Below, in pieces: positions 37,377-45,529 of a stretch of DNA of 64,000 nt. The notes beneath the pieces are model-generated. The model saw nothing but the letters and a program-made list of their open reading frames with translations. It had not been told where the DNA came from and did no database searches. Both the position numbers and the translations under genes were made by a program. Numbering within the stretch: position 1 is the first letter of the stretch; every line of letters starts with the position of its first letter. Origin of the DNA: Flavobacterium daemonense (lineage in GTDB: Bacteria > Bacteroidota > Bacteroidia > Flavobacteriales > Flavobacteriaceae); contig NZ_VJYD01000007.1 of the NCBI RefSeq assembly GCF_007341385.1, forward strand, positions 62,001 through 126,000. The letters run 5' to 3'.

Positions 37377-38516
37377 TTAATTTATTTCACTCCAAACTAC
37401 ACGTTTCACATAATCCGTATAACTTAAAATAATACGAACCATTTTTTCAGAAACATTCGGCATTGAATAGTCAGCTACAGGTCTAAAATTTCTTTCTTTC
37501 CCCGTTTTTTGATATTGAAGTTGTACTAATCCTTGCAAAATTCGCTCCGGATTCAAACCTACCATCATAACAGAAGTTTCCTCCATAGCTTCAGGCCTTT
37601 CATGAGCATCTCTAATATTGAGAGCTCTAAAATTCAGTACTGAGGATTCTTCAGAAATTGTGCCCGAATCTGACAAAACAGCAAAAGATTTCATCTGCAA
37701 AGCGTTATAATCATTAAAACCTAGTGGTTTTAAAAATTGAACATTTTTATGCATCTGAATATTCTTTTTCTCAATCATATTTCTAGTTCGAGGATGCGTA
37801 CTCACAATAATAGGATAATTATATTTTTCAGCGATAAGATTTAAACTATTCATCAAACCCTGAAAATTTTTCTCGCTATTGATATTCTCTTCTCTATGTG
37901 AAGAAACAACAAAAAACTTTCCTTCTTCTAACTCTAATCTTTGCAATACATTAGACGATTCAATAGAAGGTAAATAATGATTTAAAACCTCAAACATAGG
38001 CGACCCAGTTTTAATGATTCTATCTGCAGGCAAACCTTCCCTAAGTAAATATTCACGTGCTATATCACTATAAGTTAAGTTAACATCCGAAACATGGTCT
38101 ACAATTTTTCGATTAGTTTCTTCAGGAACACGTTGATCGAAACAACGATTTCCAGCTTCCATATGAAAAATAGGAATATGTCGCTTTTTTGCAGGAATCG
38201 CACATAAACAACTATTCGTATCGCCTAAAACTAAAAAAGCATCCGGTTTTTCTGTCTCTAAAAGGGGATCAATTTTTATTAAAATCTGACCTACTGTCTC
38301 TGTGGCAGTAGCGCCAGCTGCATCTAAGAAAAAATTTGGTTTTCGAATACCTAAATCATCAAAAAATATTTGATTTAATTCGTAATCATAGTTTTGTCCA
38401 GTATGTACAATTATATGTTCTATCGCATCTGAGCTATCCAAAGCCGACATAACTCTAGAAAGGCGTATAATTTCTGGTCTTGTTCCAACCACGGTCATCA
38501 CTTTTAATTTTTTCAT
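37377..38516 (-). CDS. capG: UDP-2-acetamido-2,6-dideoxy-L-talose 2-epimerase (CapG/WbjD)
   Basis: Third enzyme of the UDP-L-FucNAc pathway, a homologue of WecB that epimerises C2. Family motifs include VVGTRPEIIRLSRV, LGDTNSCLCAI (about 96-106), HMEAGNRCFDQRVPEE and SHREENINSEKN. The AGNRCFDQRVPEE form is characteristic of the WbjD/FnlC branch rather than WecB. It lies 2 bases before a WbuB-like glycosyltransferase, an association also found in FucNAc clusters of Enterobacteria. Confidence 0.92.
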   Translation of the reverse strand: MKKLKVMTVVGTRPEIIRLSRVMSALDSSDAIEHIIVHTGQNYDYELNQIFFDDLGIRKPNFFLDAAGATATETVGQILIKIDPLLETEKPDAFLVLGDTNSCLCAIPAKKRHIPIFHMEAGNRCFDQRVPEETNRKIVDHVSDVNLTYSDIAREYLLREGLPADRIIKTGSPMFEVLNHYLPSIESSNVLQRLELEEGKFFVVSSHREENINSEKNFQGLMNSLNLIAEKYNYPIIVSTHPRTRNMIEKKNIQMHKNVQFLKPLGFNDYNALQMKSFAVLSDSGTISEESSVLNFRALNIRDAHERPEAMEETSVMMVGLNPERILQGLVQLQYQKTGKERNFRPVADYSMPNVSEKMVRIILSYTDYVKRVVWSEIN

Positions 38517-38547
38517 TTTTATAACACTAATTAATAATTATATACAA

Positions 38548-40365
38548 CTATCTTAATTGCAAAATAGTTGTAAGTCTTTTTTCTAATAGAACTGAATAAA
38601 ATGACACTCCAAACTTAGTTAAATGATAAGTATCTTGGCTTATGAACTTACAATCAGGAGTAAAAACTAAAACTCTATTTTGAGTATCAGAAACAGGTTT
38701 TATTAAATCAATATATCTATTGCCCCATTCTTTTTTCATTGTGTCATTATACTCCAAGATATTTTTTTTCATATAAGTCCTATATTTTTTACAATCTTCG
38801 ATTTTATTTCTTTTATTATAAAATATACCATTACTATTTCCAAAATCTTTTATTCCCACAATCCATATTTTATTGGAATCAATTTTATAGTCTAGTTTTA
38901 ATTCTTGAAATAAATACTTAGTAAAAAGAAAATCATTTGCTATAAATATAAAATCTGCTTCCTGAAATCTATTGATCATTTCTCTATTAGGCTTCTTTCT
39001 ATTATAGTCATAATAACTTATTTCGACCTTATTTTTAAAAGAAGATTCTAAAAGAATATTGGTAAAATCTCGTGCAAAACTGTTACCTATAACAAGAACT
39101 TTAATTTTATTATTTGTGACAAATGGCTTATCTAAATTCCTAATATCCTCATTATATTGTATATGAATGTTATTATTACTATCAAAGAAGTTAAATTTAT
39201 TAATGTCATCAGATTTTTTTAGATTTAATTCAGGAACATCTTTGATTACGCCACCTATTGCATACACATAAAATGCTGAAATACTAGTAAAGGCAAAAAA
39301 GATTCCAACAAAAAATAGCAGTTTTTTGGTTCCAATTTTTTTTCTATCTCGAAATGTCTGTTCAATCAAATAATAGGTCAAAATTGACAAAACAATTACT
39401 AAAGAAGTTAAGACTACTGCCCATAAAACACTAATTTCTTCAATAAAAGTATAACGAGCGAAAGCAAAAATAATCTGATGCCACATATATAGACTAAAGC
39501 TTATTTTTCCAACTCCTAATAAAAATTTGTTGCATAAGATATTTTTGTAAAAATTATCTCTTTGAAAGTGTTGCTCTCCTAAAACAAGAATTCCAGCTGA
39601 AAAAATTGTAATCATTATTACTTTAACATCATTATTATCAGTGTTTTTAGATAATAATATAAACACTACAGCAAATAATAATATATATAAAAGAAATTTA
39701 CTACCAGTTAAAAATCTATTCATTTTCGCTTTACCATTTTCAAAATAGATTGCACAGATACCCCCAAAAGAAAGCTCAAAAAATCTGTATTGAAGTAAAT
39801 AAAACTTTGAAGAGTAATCATTAGTAATGAAAAAAAGTATTAATGAAATAAGTGTTAAAAATATCAATACAGGAAGGATAAACTTTCTCTTATTATTTTT
39901 AAAAACAAAAAATAAAATAGGATAAAGTAAATAAAACTGTTCTTCAATTCCTAAACTCCATGTATGCATTAATGGCTTATAATCATTTTTAACAGCCCAA
40001 TAATCACTTGAAGTAATATACATTAGTATATTATTTGCAGAAAAATTGGACGCAAAAATTGATTGAGCCAAATTTTCCAAATCATCAGGTAACATAAAAC
40101 AAATCCCCAGTATAAAAGCAACTAAAGTAGTAAATAGGACTAATGGAATAATACGTCTAATTCTTCTTTCATAAAATTTTAAAATTGAAAAGGTGTTTTC
40201 CTTAACCTCATTGTAAACAATACCAGTTATCAAGTAACCACTAATTACGAAGAAAACATCAACTCCTAAATACCCGTTTGGCAGAAAGCCTAAATGAAAT
40301 AAAATAACCGAAATTACAGCTACCCCTCTAACTCCATCTATATCCACACGATATATTTTATGCAT
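38548..40365 (-). CDS. OafA-type O-acyltransferase with C-terminal SGNH domain
   Basis: A two-domain acyltransferase of 605 residues. Residues about 1-345 form the acyltransferase-3 membrane domain, starting VDIDGVRGVAVISVILFHLG with the catalytic-region His24, followed by about 10 helices. A linker leads to a periplasmic SGNH hydrolase-like domain with GNSFARD (Ser429) and a C-terminal D-x-x-H (Asp578, His581 in DTYHLTKFG). Such proteins O-acetylate surface glycans in the periplasm. The gene splits capF from capG, which is unusual. Confidence 0.88.
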   Translation of the reverse strand: MHKIYRVDIDGVRGVAVISVILFHLGFLPNGYLGVDVFFVISGYLITGIVYNEVKENTFSILKFYERRIRRIIPLVLFTTLVAFILGICFMLPDDLENLAQSIFASNFSANNILMYITSSDYWAVKNDYKPLMHTWSLGIEEQFYLLYPILFFVFKNNKRKFILPVLIFLTLISLILFFITNDYSSKFYLLQYRFFELSFGGICAIYFENGKAKMNRFLTGSKFLLYILLFAVVFILLSKNTDNNDVKVIMITIFSAGILVLGEQHFQRDNFYKNILCNKFLLGVGKISFSLYMWHQIIFAFARYTFIEEISVLWAVVLTSLVIVLSILTYYLIEQTFRDRKKIGTKKLLFFVGIFFAFTSISAFYVYAIGGVIKDVPELNLKKSDDINKFNFFDSNNNIHIQYNEDIRNLDKPFVTNNKIKVLVIGNSFARDFTNILLESSFKNKVEISYYDYNRKKPNREMINRFQEADFIFIANDFLFTKYLFQELKLDYKIDSNKIWIVGIKDFGNSNGIFYNKRNKIEDCKKYRTYMKKNILEYNDTMKKEWGNRYIDLIKPVSDTQNRVLVFTPDCKFISQDTYHLTKFGVSFYSVLLEKRLTTILQLR

Positions 40366-40407
40366 ATTTTATACTTAAAAAAATTATTATTTTAAAATTA
40401 TTTAAAC

Positions 40408-41526
40408 TTAGACTTCAATAAAATAAGTATCAGGATCATTGGGATCATAAAACTCATTTATCCAAAAATTTGTATACAACACCTCTTCACCAATATTTTT
40501 TATGTTATGAGTATACCAAATAGGCATATCAACATAAGAAGGCTCATTACCATCAAGATAAAAATCCAAAACTTCATTTGTTCCTATTCGACGCAGTTGA
40601 ATTAAAGCTTGTCCTTTTATAACAGCAAATCTTTCTATTTTCCTAGTATGAAAGTGATTACCTCGTGTTACACCTGGAACTGTTGTTGAGAATGAAACTT
40701 GTCCGCCTATTCCCAAACGAATAATTTCTACAAATGACCCTCTCGAATCAGTATGTTTAGTAAATTTTACTGGGAAATGATTTTTAATATCCATATAACA
40801 GCGAAACGTATTGAATAAATTCAGTTCAAACGTACTATTGATATTTGGAATGTTTCCTTTATCTTGATATTCTGATTTGTACATTTCTAAAAGTTTCAGA
40901 ATTTGTGAAACTTTAGATTCTGAAGTATGCTTAACTAATACTTCATAACTTCCCTTTCCAGTTCTTATTTCAGAAAGTAAAGCATCAACTAACTCTCCAA
41001 CATAAATCAGTTTTAAATCTCCATCCACATCAATTGTTGGGACTTCATTATGAGATAATTTATGACAAAATGTAGCAACAACCGAATTGTAATTTGGATG
41101 GCCAAAAGGTCCGAAGACGTTTGGAATAATCATCCCTGTAAACTTTCCTTTTGAGCTATTTTCCCATTCAATCATTAACTCTCTTCCCTTTTTCTTAGAT
41201 TTACCGTAATGATTATCACGCTCTTCTTGTGTTGATGAAGAAAAAAGAACATGAGCTCTACTGTTTGTTATTCTAAGTGATTGAATTAATTTTTGAACCA
41301 AACCTAAATTTGTATCATAAATAACCTGAGGATCATTATGTCGATTCATTGCTGCCAAATGAACTATTACATCGCATTGAGATACAAAATCATTTAATTT
41401 AATTTCATCTTCAAAGTATTCTTTCTGAAAATCGATTCTATCAAATTCATCAGGAAATAAAGCTAATGTATTATACAAATGCGTTCCAACAAAACCTGCC
41501 TGTCCAGTAATTCCTATTTTTAACAT
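40408..41526 (-). CDS. capF: UDP-4-keto-6-deoxy-hexulose reductase CapF/WbjC (SDR plus cupin)
   Basis: Bifunctional second step of UDP-L-FucNAc synthesis. The N-terminal SDR (about 1-245) has GITGQAGFVGTHL and YGKSKKKGR (Tyr-x3-Lys). The C-terminal cupin (about 255-372) has RGNHFHTRKIERF with the metal-binding H-x-H. In characterised CapF the cupin performs C3 epimerisation and the SDR then reduces C4. Length (372) is normal. A 42-base gap follows. Confidence 0.92.
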   Translation of the reverse strand: MLKIGITGQAGFVGTHLYNTLALFPDEFDRIDFQKEYFEDEIKLNDFVSQCDVIVHLAAMNRHNDPQVIYDTNLGLVQKLIQSLRITNSRAHVLFSSSTQEERDNHYGKSKKKGRELMIEWENSSKGKFTGMIIPNVFGPFGHPNYNSVVATFCHKLSHNEVPTIDVDGDLKLIYVGELVDALLSEIRTGKGSYEVLVKHTSESKVSQILKLLEMYKSEYQDKGNIPNINSTFELNLFNTFRCYMDIKNHFPVKFTKHTDSRGSFVEIIRLGIGGQVSFSTTVPGVTRGNHFHTRKIERFAVIKGQALIQLRRIGTNEVLDFYLDGNEPSYVDMPIWYTHNIKNIGEEVLYTNFWINEFYDPNDPDTYFIEV

Positions 41527-41535
41527 TATTTGATT

Positions 41536-41952
41536 TTAAGTTTTGAAATAATCAATATCAAATCGATATTCATCTTTAATTTCTCCTAGCAGATAATCTG
41601 CCATTACTAATAATTTAGAGTCACTTTCTAAAGATTGAATACTACTTATATAACCTTTTGGTACATGAAGTACATTGAGCATTTCAGCATGAATAATAAA
41701 TGTATAAACTTGTAGTTCTTTAGTCGGATTTTCCCAATTATCAATTTGAATAAGTTGAACTTTAAATGAGCCCAAAATAGCAGAAAACCATCTTTGTTCT
41801 ATTTGATGTCCTTGCCAACCTCTAATAATTTGAATATCCTTATTTTCAATTATATAAATTCTTTTAACTAAAGAAGCATCAAAATCATTATTATACAATA
41901 AGGTTCCACGCTGATCAGAATGACAATTTCCAGTAATTAATTTTGGTTCCAT
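41536..41952 (-). CDS. WxcM-like sugar epimerase cupin between capE and capF
   Basis: A 138-residue cupin. Features are SDQRGTLLYNNDF near the start, GWQGHQIEQRWFSAI (about 45-59) with the cupin His, and a C-terminus SKLLVMADYLLGEIKDEYRF. It belongs to a family annotated as sugar epimerases. CapE, CapF and CapG suffice for UDP-L-FucNAc in known systems, so its role is open; it could assist or redirect the CapE keto product. Its two ends align with the shortened protein at 34935, which lacks the middle. Confidence 0.72.
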   Translation of the reverse strand: MEPKLITGNCHSDQRGTLLYNNDFDASLVKRIYIIENKDIQIIRGWQGHQIEQRWFSAILGSFKVQLIQIDNWENPTKELQVYTFIIHAEMLNVLHVPKGYISSIQSLESDSKLLVMADYLLGEIKDEYRFDIDYFKT

Positions 41953-41959
41953 ATCTTAT

Positions 41960-42994
41960 TTAACCAGGCATTTGAGCAACGTCCTCTCCAAAAACTTCTT
42001 TCCGAATGAGTGGCAGTGTTGATAAAAGTTTTTTCATTCCTTCGACTCCTTGCTGTTCTGTATTATGCGAATGATAATCTTCAATTAAAGAAACATCTTC
42101 TTCTCCTTCTGAAAAATATTGTGCATAATTCAGATCACGGTTATCTGCTGGTATACGATAAAAATCTCCCATATCTTCAGCTTTAACCATTTCTTCGCGG
42201 GTGCACAAGGTTTCATATAATTTTTCGCCATGACGAGTACCTATAATTTTTACTTCATTATCTGCATTACATAGCTCCTTAAGTGCTTGAGCTAAATCGC
42301 CAATAGTTCCTGCAGGGGCTTTATTGACAAACAAATCTCCCGGATTTCCATTCTCAAAAGCAAATAAAACTAATTCAACTGCTTCATCCAATGACATTAA
42401 AAAACGAGTCATATTTGGATCTGTAATTGTAATTGGCTTATTATCTTTAATTTGTTTTAAAAACAATGGTATTACTGATCCTCTGGAAGCCATAACATTA
42501 CCATATCTTGTAAGACAAACGGTAGTTTCGGATAAATTTCTTGATGCAGCAACCGCCACTTTTTCCATCAAGGCTTTAGAAATTCCCATTGCATTAATAG
42601 GATATGCGGCCTTATCTGTGCTTAAACAAATTACTTTTTTCACCTTATTGATTCCTGCTGCATCAATAACATTCTGTGTACCAAAAACATTTGTTTTAGT
42701 TGCTTCTAACGGAAAAAACTCACATGAAGGGACTTGCTTCAAAGCAGCAGCATGAAATACATAATCGACGCCACGCATGGCTCTTTCTAAACTATTGTAA
42801 TCTCTTACATCGCCAATGTAAAATTTAAGTTTATCATTATTTAATTGATTACGCATATCATCTTGTTTTTTCTCATCTCTAGAAAAAATTCGAATTTCAC
42901 TAAAGTGATTTGTATGAAGAAAACGATTTAATACTGCATGTCCAAAAGAACCCGTTCCTCCAGTTATAAGAAGAGTTTTATTTTGTATTTTCAT
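41960..42994 (-). CDS. capE: UDP-GlcNAc 4,6-dehydratase/5-epimerase (CapE/WbjB)
   Basis: First enzyme of the UDP-L-FucNAc pathway: dehydration at C4/C6 with inversion at C5. It is a soluble, 344-residue SDR without the membrane domain of PglF/WbpM. The NADP motif GGTGSFGH (12-19), STDKAAYPINAMGISK with the Met136-x3-Lys140 motif replacing the usual Tyr-x3-Lys, and RYGNVMASRGSV are all present. It is followed by a cupin, CapF and, after an inserted acyltransferase, CapG. Confidence 0.92.
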   Translation of the reverse strand: MKIQNKTLLITGGTGSFGHAVLNRFLHTNHFSEIRIFSRDEKKQDDMRNQLNNDKLKFYIGDVRDYNSLERAMRGVDYVFHAAALKQVPSCEFFPLEATKTNVFGTQNVIDAAGINKVKKVICLSTDKAAYPINAMGISKALMEKVAVAASRNLSETTVCLTRYGNVMASRGSVIPLFLKQIKDNKPITITDPNMTRFLMSLDEAVELVLFAFENGNPGDLFVNKAPAGTIGDLAQALKELCNADNEVKIIGTRHGEKLYETLCTREEMVKAEDMGDFYRIPADNRDLNYAQYFSEGEEDVSLIEDYHSHNTEQQGVEGMKKLLSTLPLIRKEVFGEDVAQMPG

Positions 42995-43764
42995 TATTTA
43001 TTTATTTTGAAAATCTTATTTTTTTCAATTTGAGTAGGATAATTAATCAAAACTGCTTTATAAGGTCCTTTAAATACAAACAAACTACCTGCAGCAACAC
43101 CTATAACACCATGCTTATCAATAACTTTCTCAATATCTTGTAGTGAGCCTGCTCCTCCCAGCACTGTCATCGGTAAAGTTATTTTTTCTCTAATTTTCTC
43201 TATTAGATCCATATCATATCCTTTCATTTGACCATCTTTATCAATGGAGTTAATTATAATTTCTCCAGCTCCTAATTTTTGCGCTTCTTCAACAAATTTA
43301 AACGGATTAATCCCTGTTGCTTTTTTTCCGTTGTGAGTATATACCTCATAACCTCCCAAAAGTTTCTTTTTAACATCAAGAACTACAATAACACTCTGCG
43401 CTCCAACTCGATCAGATATTTCTGTTATCAATTTTGGATTATGCAAAACTGCAGAACTAAGTGCTATTTTTTCTATCCCAAGGCTAAATATTCGTTGAGC
43501 TTGTTCAACTGTTTTTACCCCTCCTCCGTAACATAATGGCATCATTGATTGACTAGCCAGTCTTTCTATCAAACTGTAATTAGGTTCTTTTCCTAGTACA
43601 GTAGCATCAATATCAAATACAGCTAATTCATCTACTTCTTTTTCATTAAAAATTTTAACTGCATTAATAGGATCTCCTACATATTTAGGATTCTTAAAAT
43701 TTACTGTTTTTACCAATCCATTATCGTGAACTAATAAACTTGGAATTACTCTTGGTCTTAACAT
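42994..43764 (-). CDS. hisF: HisF-like (beta-alpha)8 barrel partner of HisH (HisF2)
   Basis: A 256-residue barrel homologous to the cyclase subunit of imidazole glycerol phosphate synthase. True HisF uses two acid-base aspartates, Asp11 and Asp130. Here residue 11 is Leu (IPSLLVHDNG) while Asp130 is kept (VVLDVKK). Loss of Asp11 argues against making imidazole glycerol phosphate and for a role as ammonia channel or docking partner, as proposed for HisF2 next to WbpG. It shares one base with the capE gene. Confidence 0.88.
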   Translation of the reverse strand: MLRPRVIPSLLVHDNGLVKTVNFKNPKYVGDPINAVKIFNEKEVDELAVFDIDATVLGKEPNYSLIERLASQSMMPLCYGGGVKTVEQAQRIFSLGIEKIALSSAVLHNPKLITEISDRVGAQSVIVVLDVKKKLLGGYEVYTHNGKKATGINPFKFVEEAQKLGAGEIIINSIDKDGQMKGYDMDLIEKIREKITLPMTVLGGAGSLQDIEKVIDKHGVIGVAAGSLFVFKGPYKAVLINYPTQIEKNKIFKINK

Positions 43765-43766
43765 CT

Positions 43767-44381
43767 TTAGAGTTTTGCGAAATTATGTAATAAAGTTTCG
43801 CCATAATGATGGCTCTTCTCAGGATGAAACTGAATTCCGTAAACATTTTCATGGTTTGCAGCACATGTAAATTTACCGCCATAATCAGACGTAGCCAGAA
43901 TATCATTTGCATTATTACAATCAAAATAATAGGAGTGCAAAAAATAAAACAAAGCATCCTTCTCTAAGTCTTTGAATAGTAAATTTGGCATTGTTGGCTC
44001 TACATCATTCCACCCCATATGAGGCAATCTTGTAACTTGCTTAATTTTTGTTTCATCAAATTTTTTAACTGATGCATCAATCCATCCCAATCCCATTAAT
44101 TTTCCCTCATCACTTGAATTACCCATCATTTGCATGCCAACACAAATACCAATAACTGGTATTTTTTTTACTGTTACCAGTTCATCTAATTTTTCACGCA
44201 TTCCAGATTTAATTAATTCTGACATAGCATGATCAAAATGACCTACACCTGGTAAAATAATTTTTTTTGCATCATCAAGATCACTAGCATTTCTAGCAAT
44301 TTTTGTAGGAACATTTACTCTTTTATAAACATTTACAAAAGCATTAATATTTCCCACTCCATAATCAACAATTGTTATCAT
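43767..44381 (-). CDS. hisH: Glutamine amidotransferase HisH-type (HisH2) for acetamidino sugar synthesis
   Basis: Class I glutaminase of 204 residues, homologous to the HisH subunit of imidazole glycerol phosphate synthase. The catalytic triad is intact: Cys80 in GICVGMQMM, and His186 and Glu188 in QFHPEKS. Context says it serves the WbpG-type amidotransferase rather than histidine synthesis, since no other his genes are present. Only 2 bases separate it from hisF, as expected for a HisH-HisF complex in which ammonia is channelled. Confidence 0.9.
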   Translation of the reverse strand: MITIVDYGVGNINAFVNVYKRVNVPTKIARNASDLDDAKKIILPGVGHFDHAMSELIKSGMREKLDELVTVKKIPVIGICVGMQMMGNSSDEGKLMGLGWIDASVKKFDETKIKQVTRLPHMGWNDVEPTMPNLLFKDLEKDALFYFLHSYYFDCNNANDILATSDYGGKFTCAANHENVYGIQFHPEKSHHYGETLLHNFAKL

Positions 44382-45523
44382 CTAAATAAACGTTTTTCTA
44401 AACCTAAAACAGACATCGCTTTTGCCCCTAGCCTAATTAACTTTATCTTATTTTTATAATCATGAAAGGTTTTATTAGTTCCTTCAAAAATTTCTTGTAA
44501 CTCATTTGAAGTTAAATCAAGTTTTTCAGCAACGTAATCAAATTCTTTTTTCAAAAATTCATCAGTTAATTCAGGTCTAGAAACTCTATCCATAGCTTCT
44601 TCTCTAGTCATTTGACCTGTAAGAATCAAACTAGAAAAATGAGCACGTCTTTTTTGAAAACCAAATTTTCTAGGAAGCCAATAATCTTCATAAAATCTTG
44701 TAAATCTAGATTCATGGTGTTTGTGCTGAAAAGGCTCCCATCCAAATTTTTCCACTAATAAATTCTCTACATCTTTTTTAACATAGGGAATTAAGTTAAG
44801 GGGTTTAAAAACCTGCATACCTAATACGTAGCGATAATAAATTTTATAACTCAAAATATCAACCAAAGGAAAGGTCTTTAAAGGACGTTTACCAAACTTT
44901 GAGTGAATATCTTTTACCAACATAGTATCTATACCAGGAAAACCACCCCATTCTTCAGGTTCTCTACAACATTCTGTTGAAAAATTTCCTCCCGTTAAAA
45001 CATATTTGATTTTATTCTTTTTTGCAAATCGATATAAGCCAGAAAAGAAGGCATAATCTTGCGGTAAGTCCTGATCGGCTATTTGAGATTTTAAAAAAGC
45101 TACTTGCAAGTCTTTCATTTCTTCCCAATTAATAACATCAGTGTACAAATCCAAGCCTAAACCATTACAAAGTTTTTCGATATTTCCAACAGCTTTATCA
45201 GTATTCCAACCAGCATCTACATGAAACAACAAGGGTCTTAATCCCATAATTTCTTTTGCAACATAAGCAACATAAGAACTATCTAGTCCCCCACTTAGAC
45301 CAATAATACAATCGAAATCCTTACCCTTTCCTTCTTTCTTTATCTTCTCAGCCATTATCATTAATTCTTCATGGCCTTTTTTATCTGTATGCCAGTTAGG
45401 AAGAATAACATTTTGAAAATTATGGTAATAATCCGAAACTCCATTTTCATCAAAAATTATGTTTGGATCTGAAGTATCCATAATTGTTTTTGCACATATT
45501 TGATACGGTCTTTCGTTTTTCAT
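44378..45523 (-). CDS. N-acetyl sugar amidotransferase (WbpG/PseA/LfnA family)
   Basis: An adenine-nucleotide alpha-hydrolase type enzyme that activates an N-acetyl group with ATP so that ammonia can convert it to an acetamidino group. The P-loop IIGLSGGLDSSY (about 73-84) is clear, and MDTSDPNIIFDENGV is the family N-terminus. In many homologues that N-terminus carries a C-x2-C...C-x2-C zinc ribbon; here only Cys10 is kept, the other positions being Thr13, Ser30 and Tyr33. HisH and HisF follow directly (4-base overlap) and would supply ammonia from glutamine. Adjacent CapE/F/G genes suggest the target is L-FucNAc. Confidence 0.88.
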   Translation of the reverse strand: MKNERPYQICAKTIMDTSDPNIIFDENGVSDYYHNFQNVILPNWHTDKKGHEELMIMAEKIKKEGKGKDFDCIIGLSGGLDSSYVAYVAKEIMGLRPLLFHVDAGWNTDKAVGNIEKLCNGLGLDLYTDVINWEEMKDLQVAFLKSQIADQDLPQDYAFFSGLYRFAKKNKIKYVLTGGNFSTECCREPEEWGGFPGIDTMLVKDIHSKFGKRPLKTFPLVDILSYKIYYRYVLGMQVFKPLNLIPYVKKDVENLLVEKFGWEPFQHKHHESRFTRFYEDYWLPRKFGFQKRRAHFSSLILTGQMTREEAMDRVSRPELTDEFLKKEFDYVAEKLDLTSNELQEIFEGTNKTFHDYKNKIKLIRLGAKAMSVLGLEKRLFR

Positions 45524-45529
45524 AATAAA

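Noticed and set aside
37377..38516. A second WecB
   Set aside because: The AGNRCFDQRVPEE form and the capE/capF context fit the CapG/WbjD branch.
43721..43957. Minus-strand frames inside hisH (43721-43957) and the GT at 45530 (46264-46452)
   Set aside because: They are alternative frames within well-supported genes and carry no motif.
42994..44381. HisH and HisF as part of histidine biosynthesis
   Set aside because: No other his genes are present, HisF lacks Asp11, and both sit beside a WbpG/PseA-type amidotransferase.
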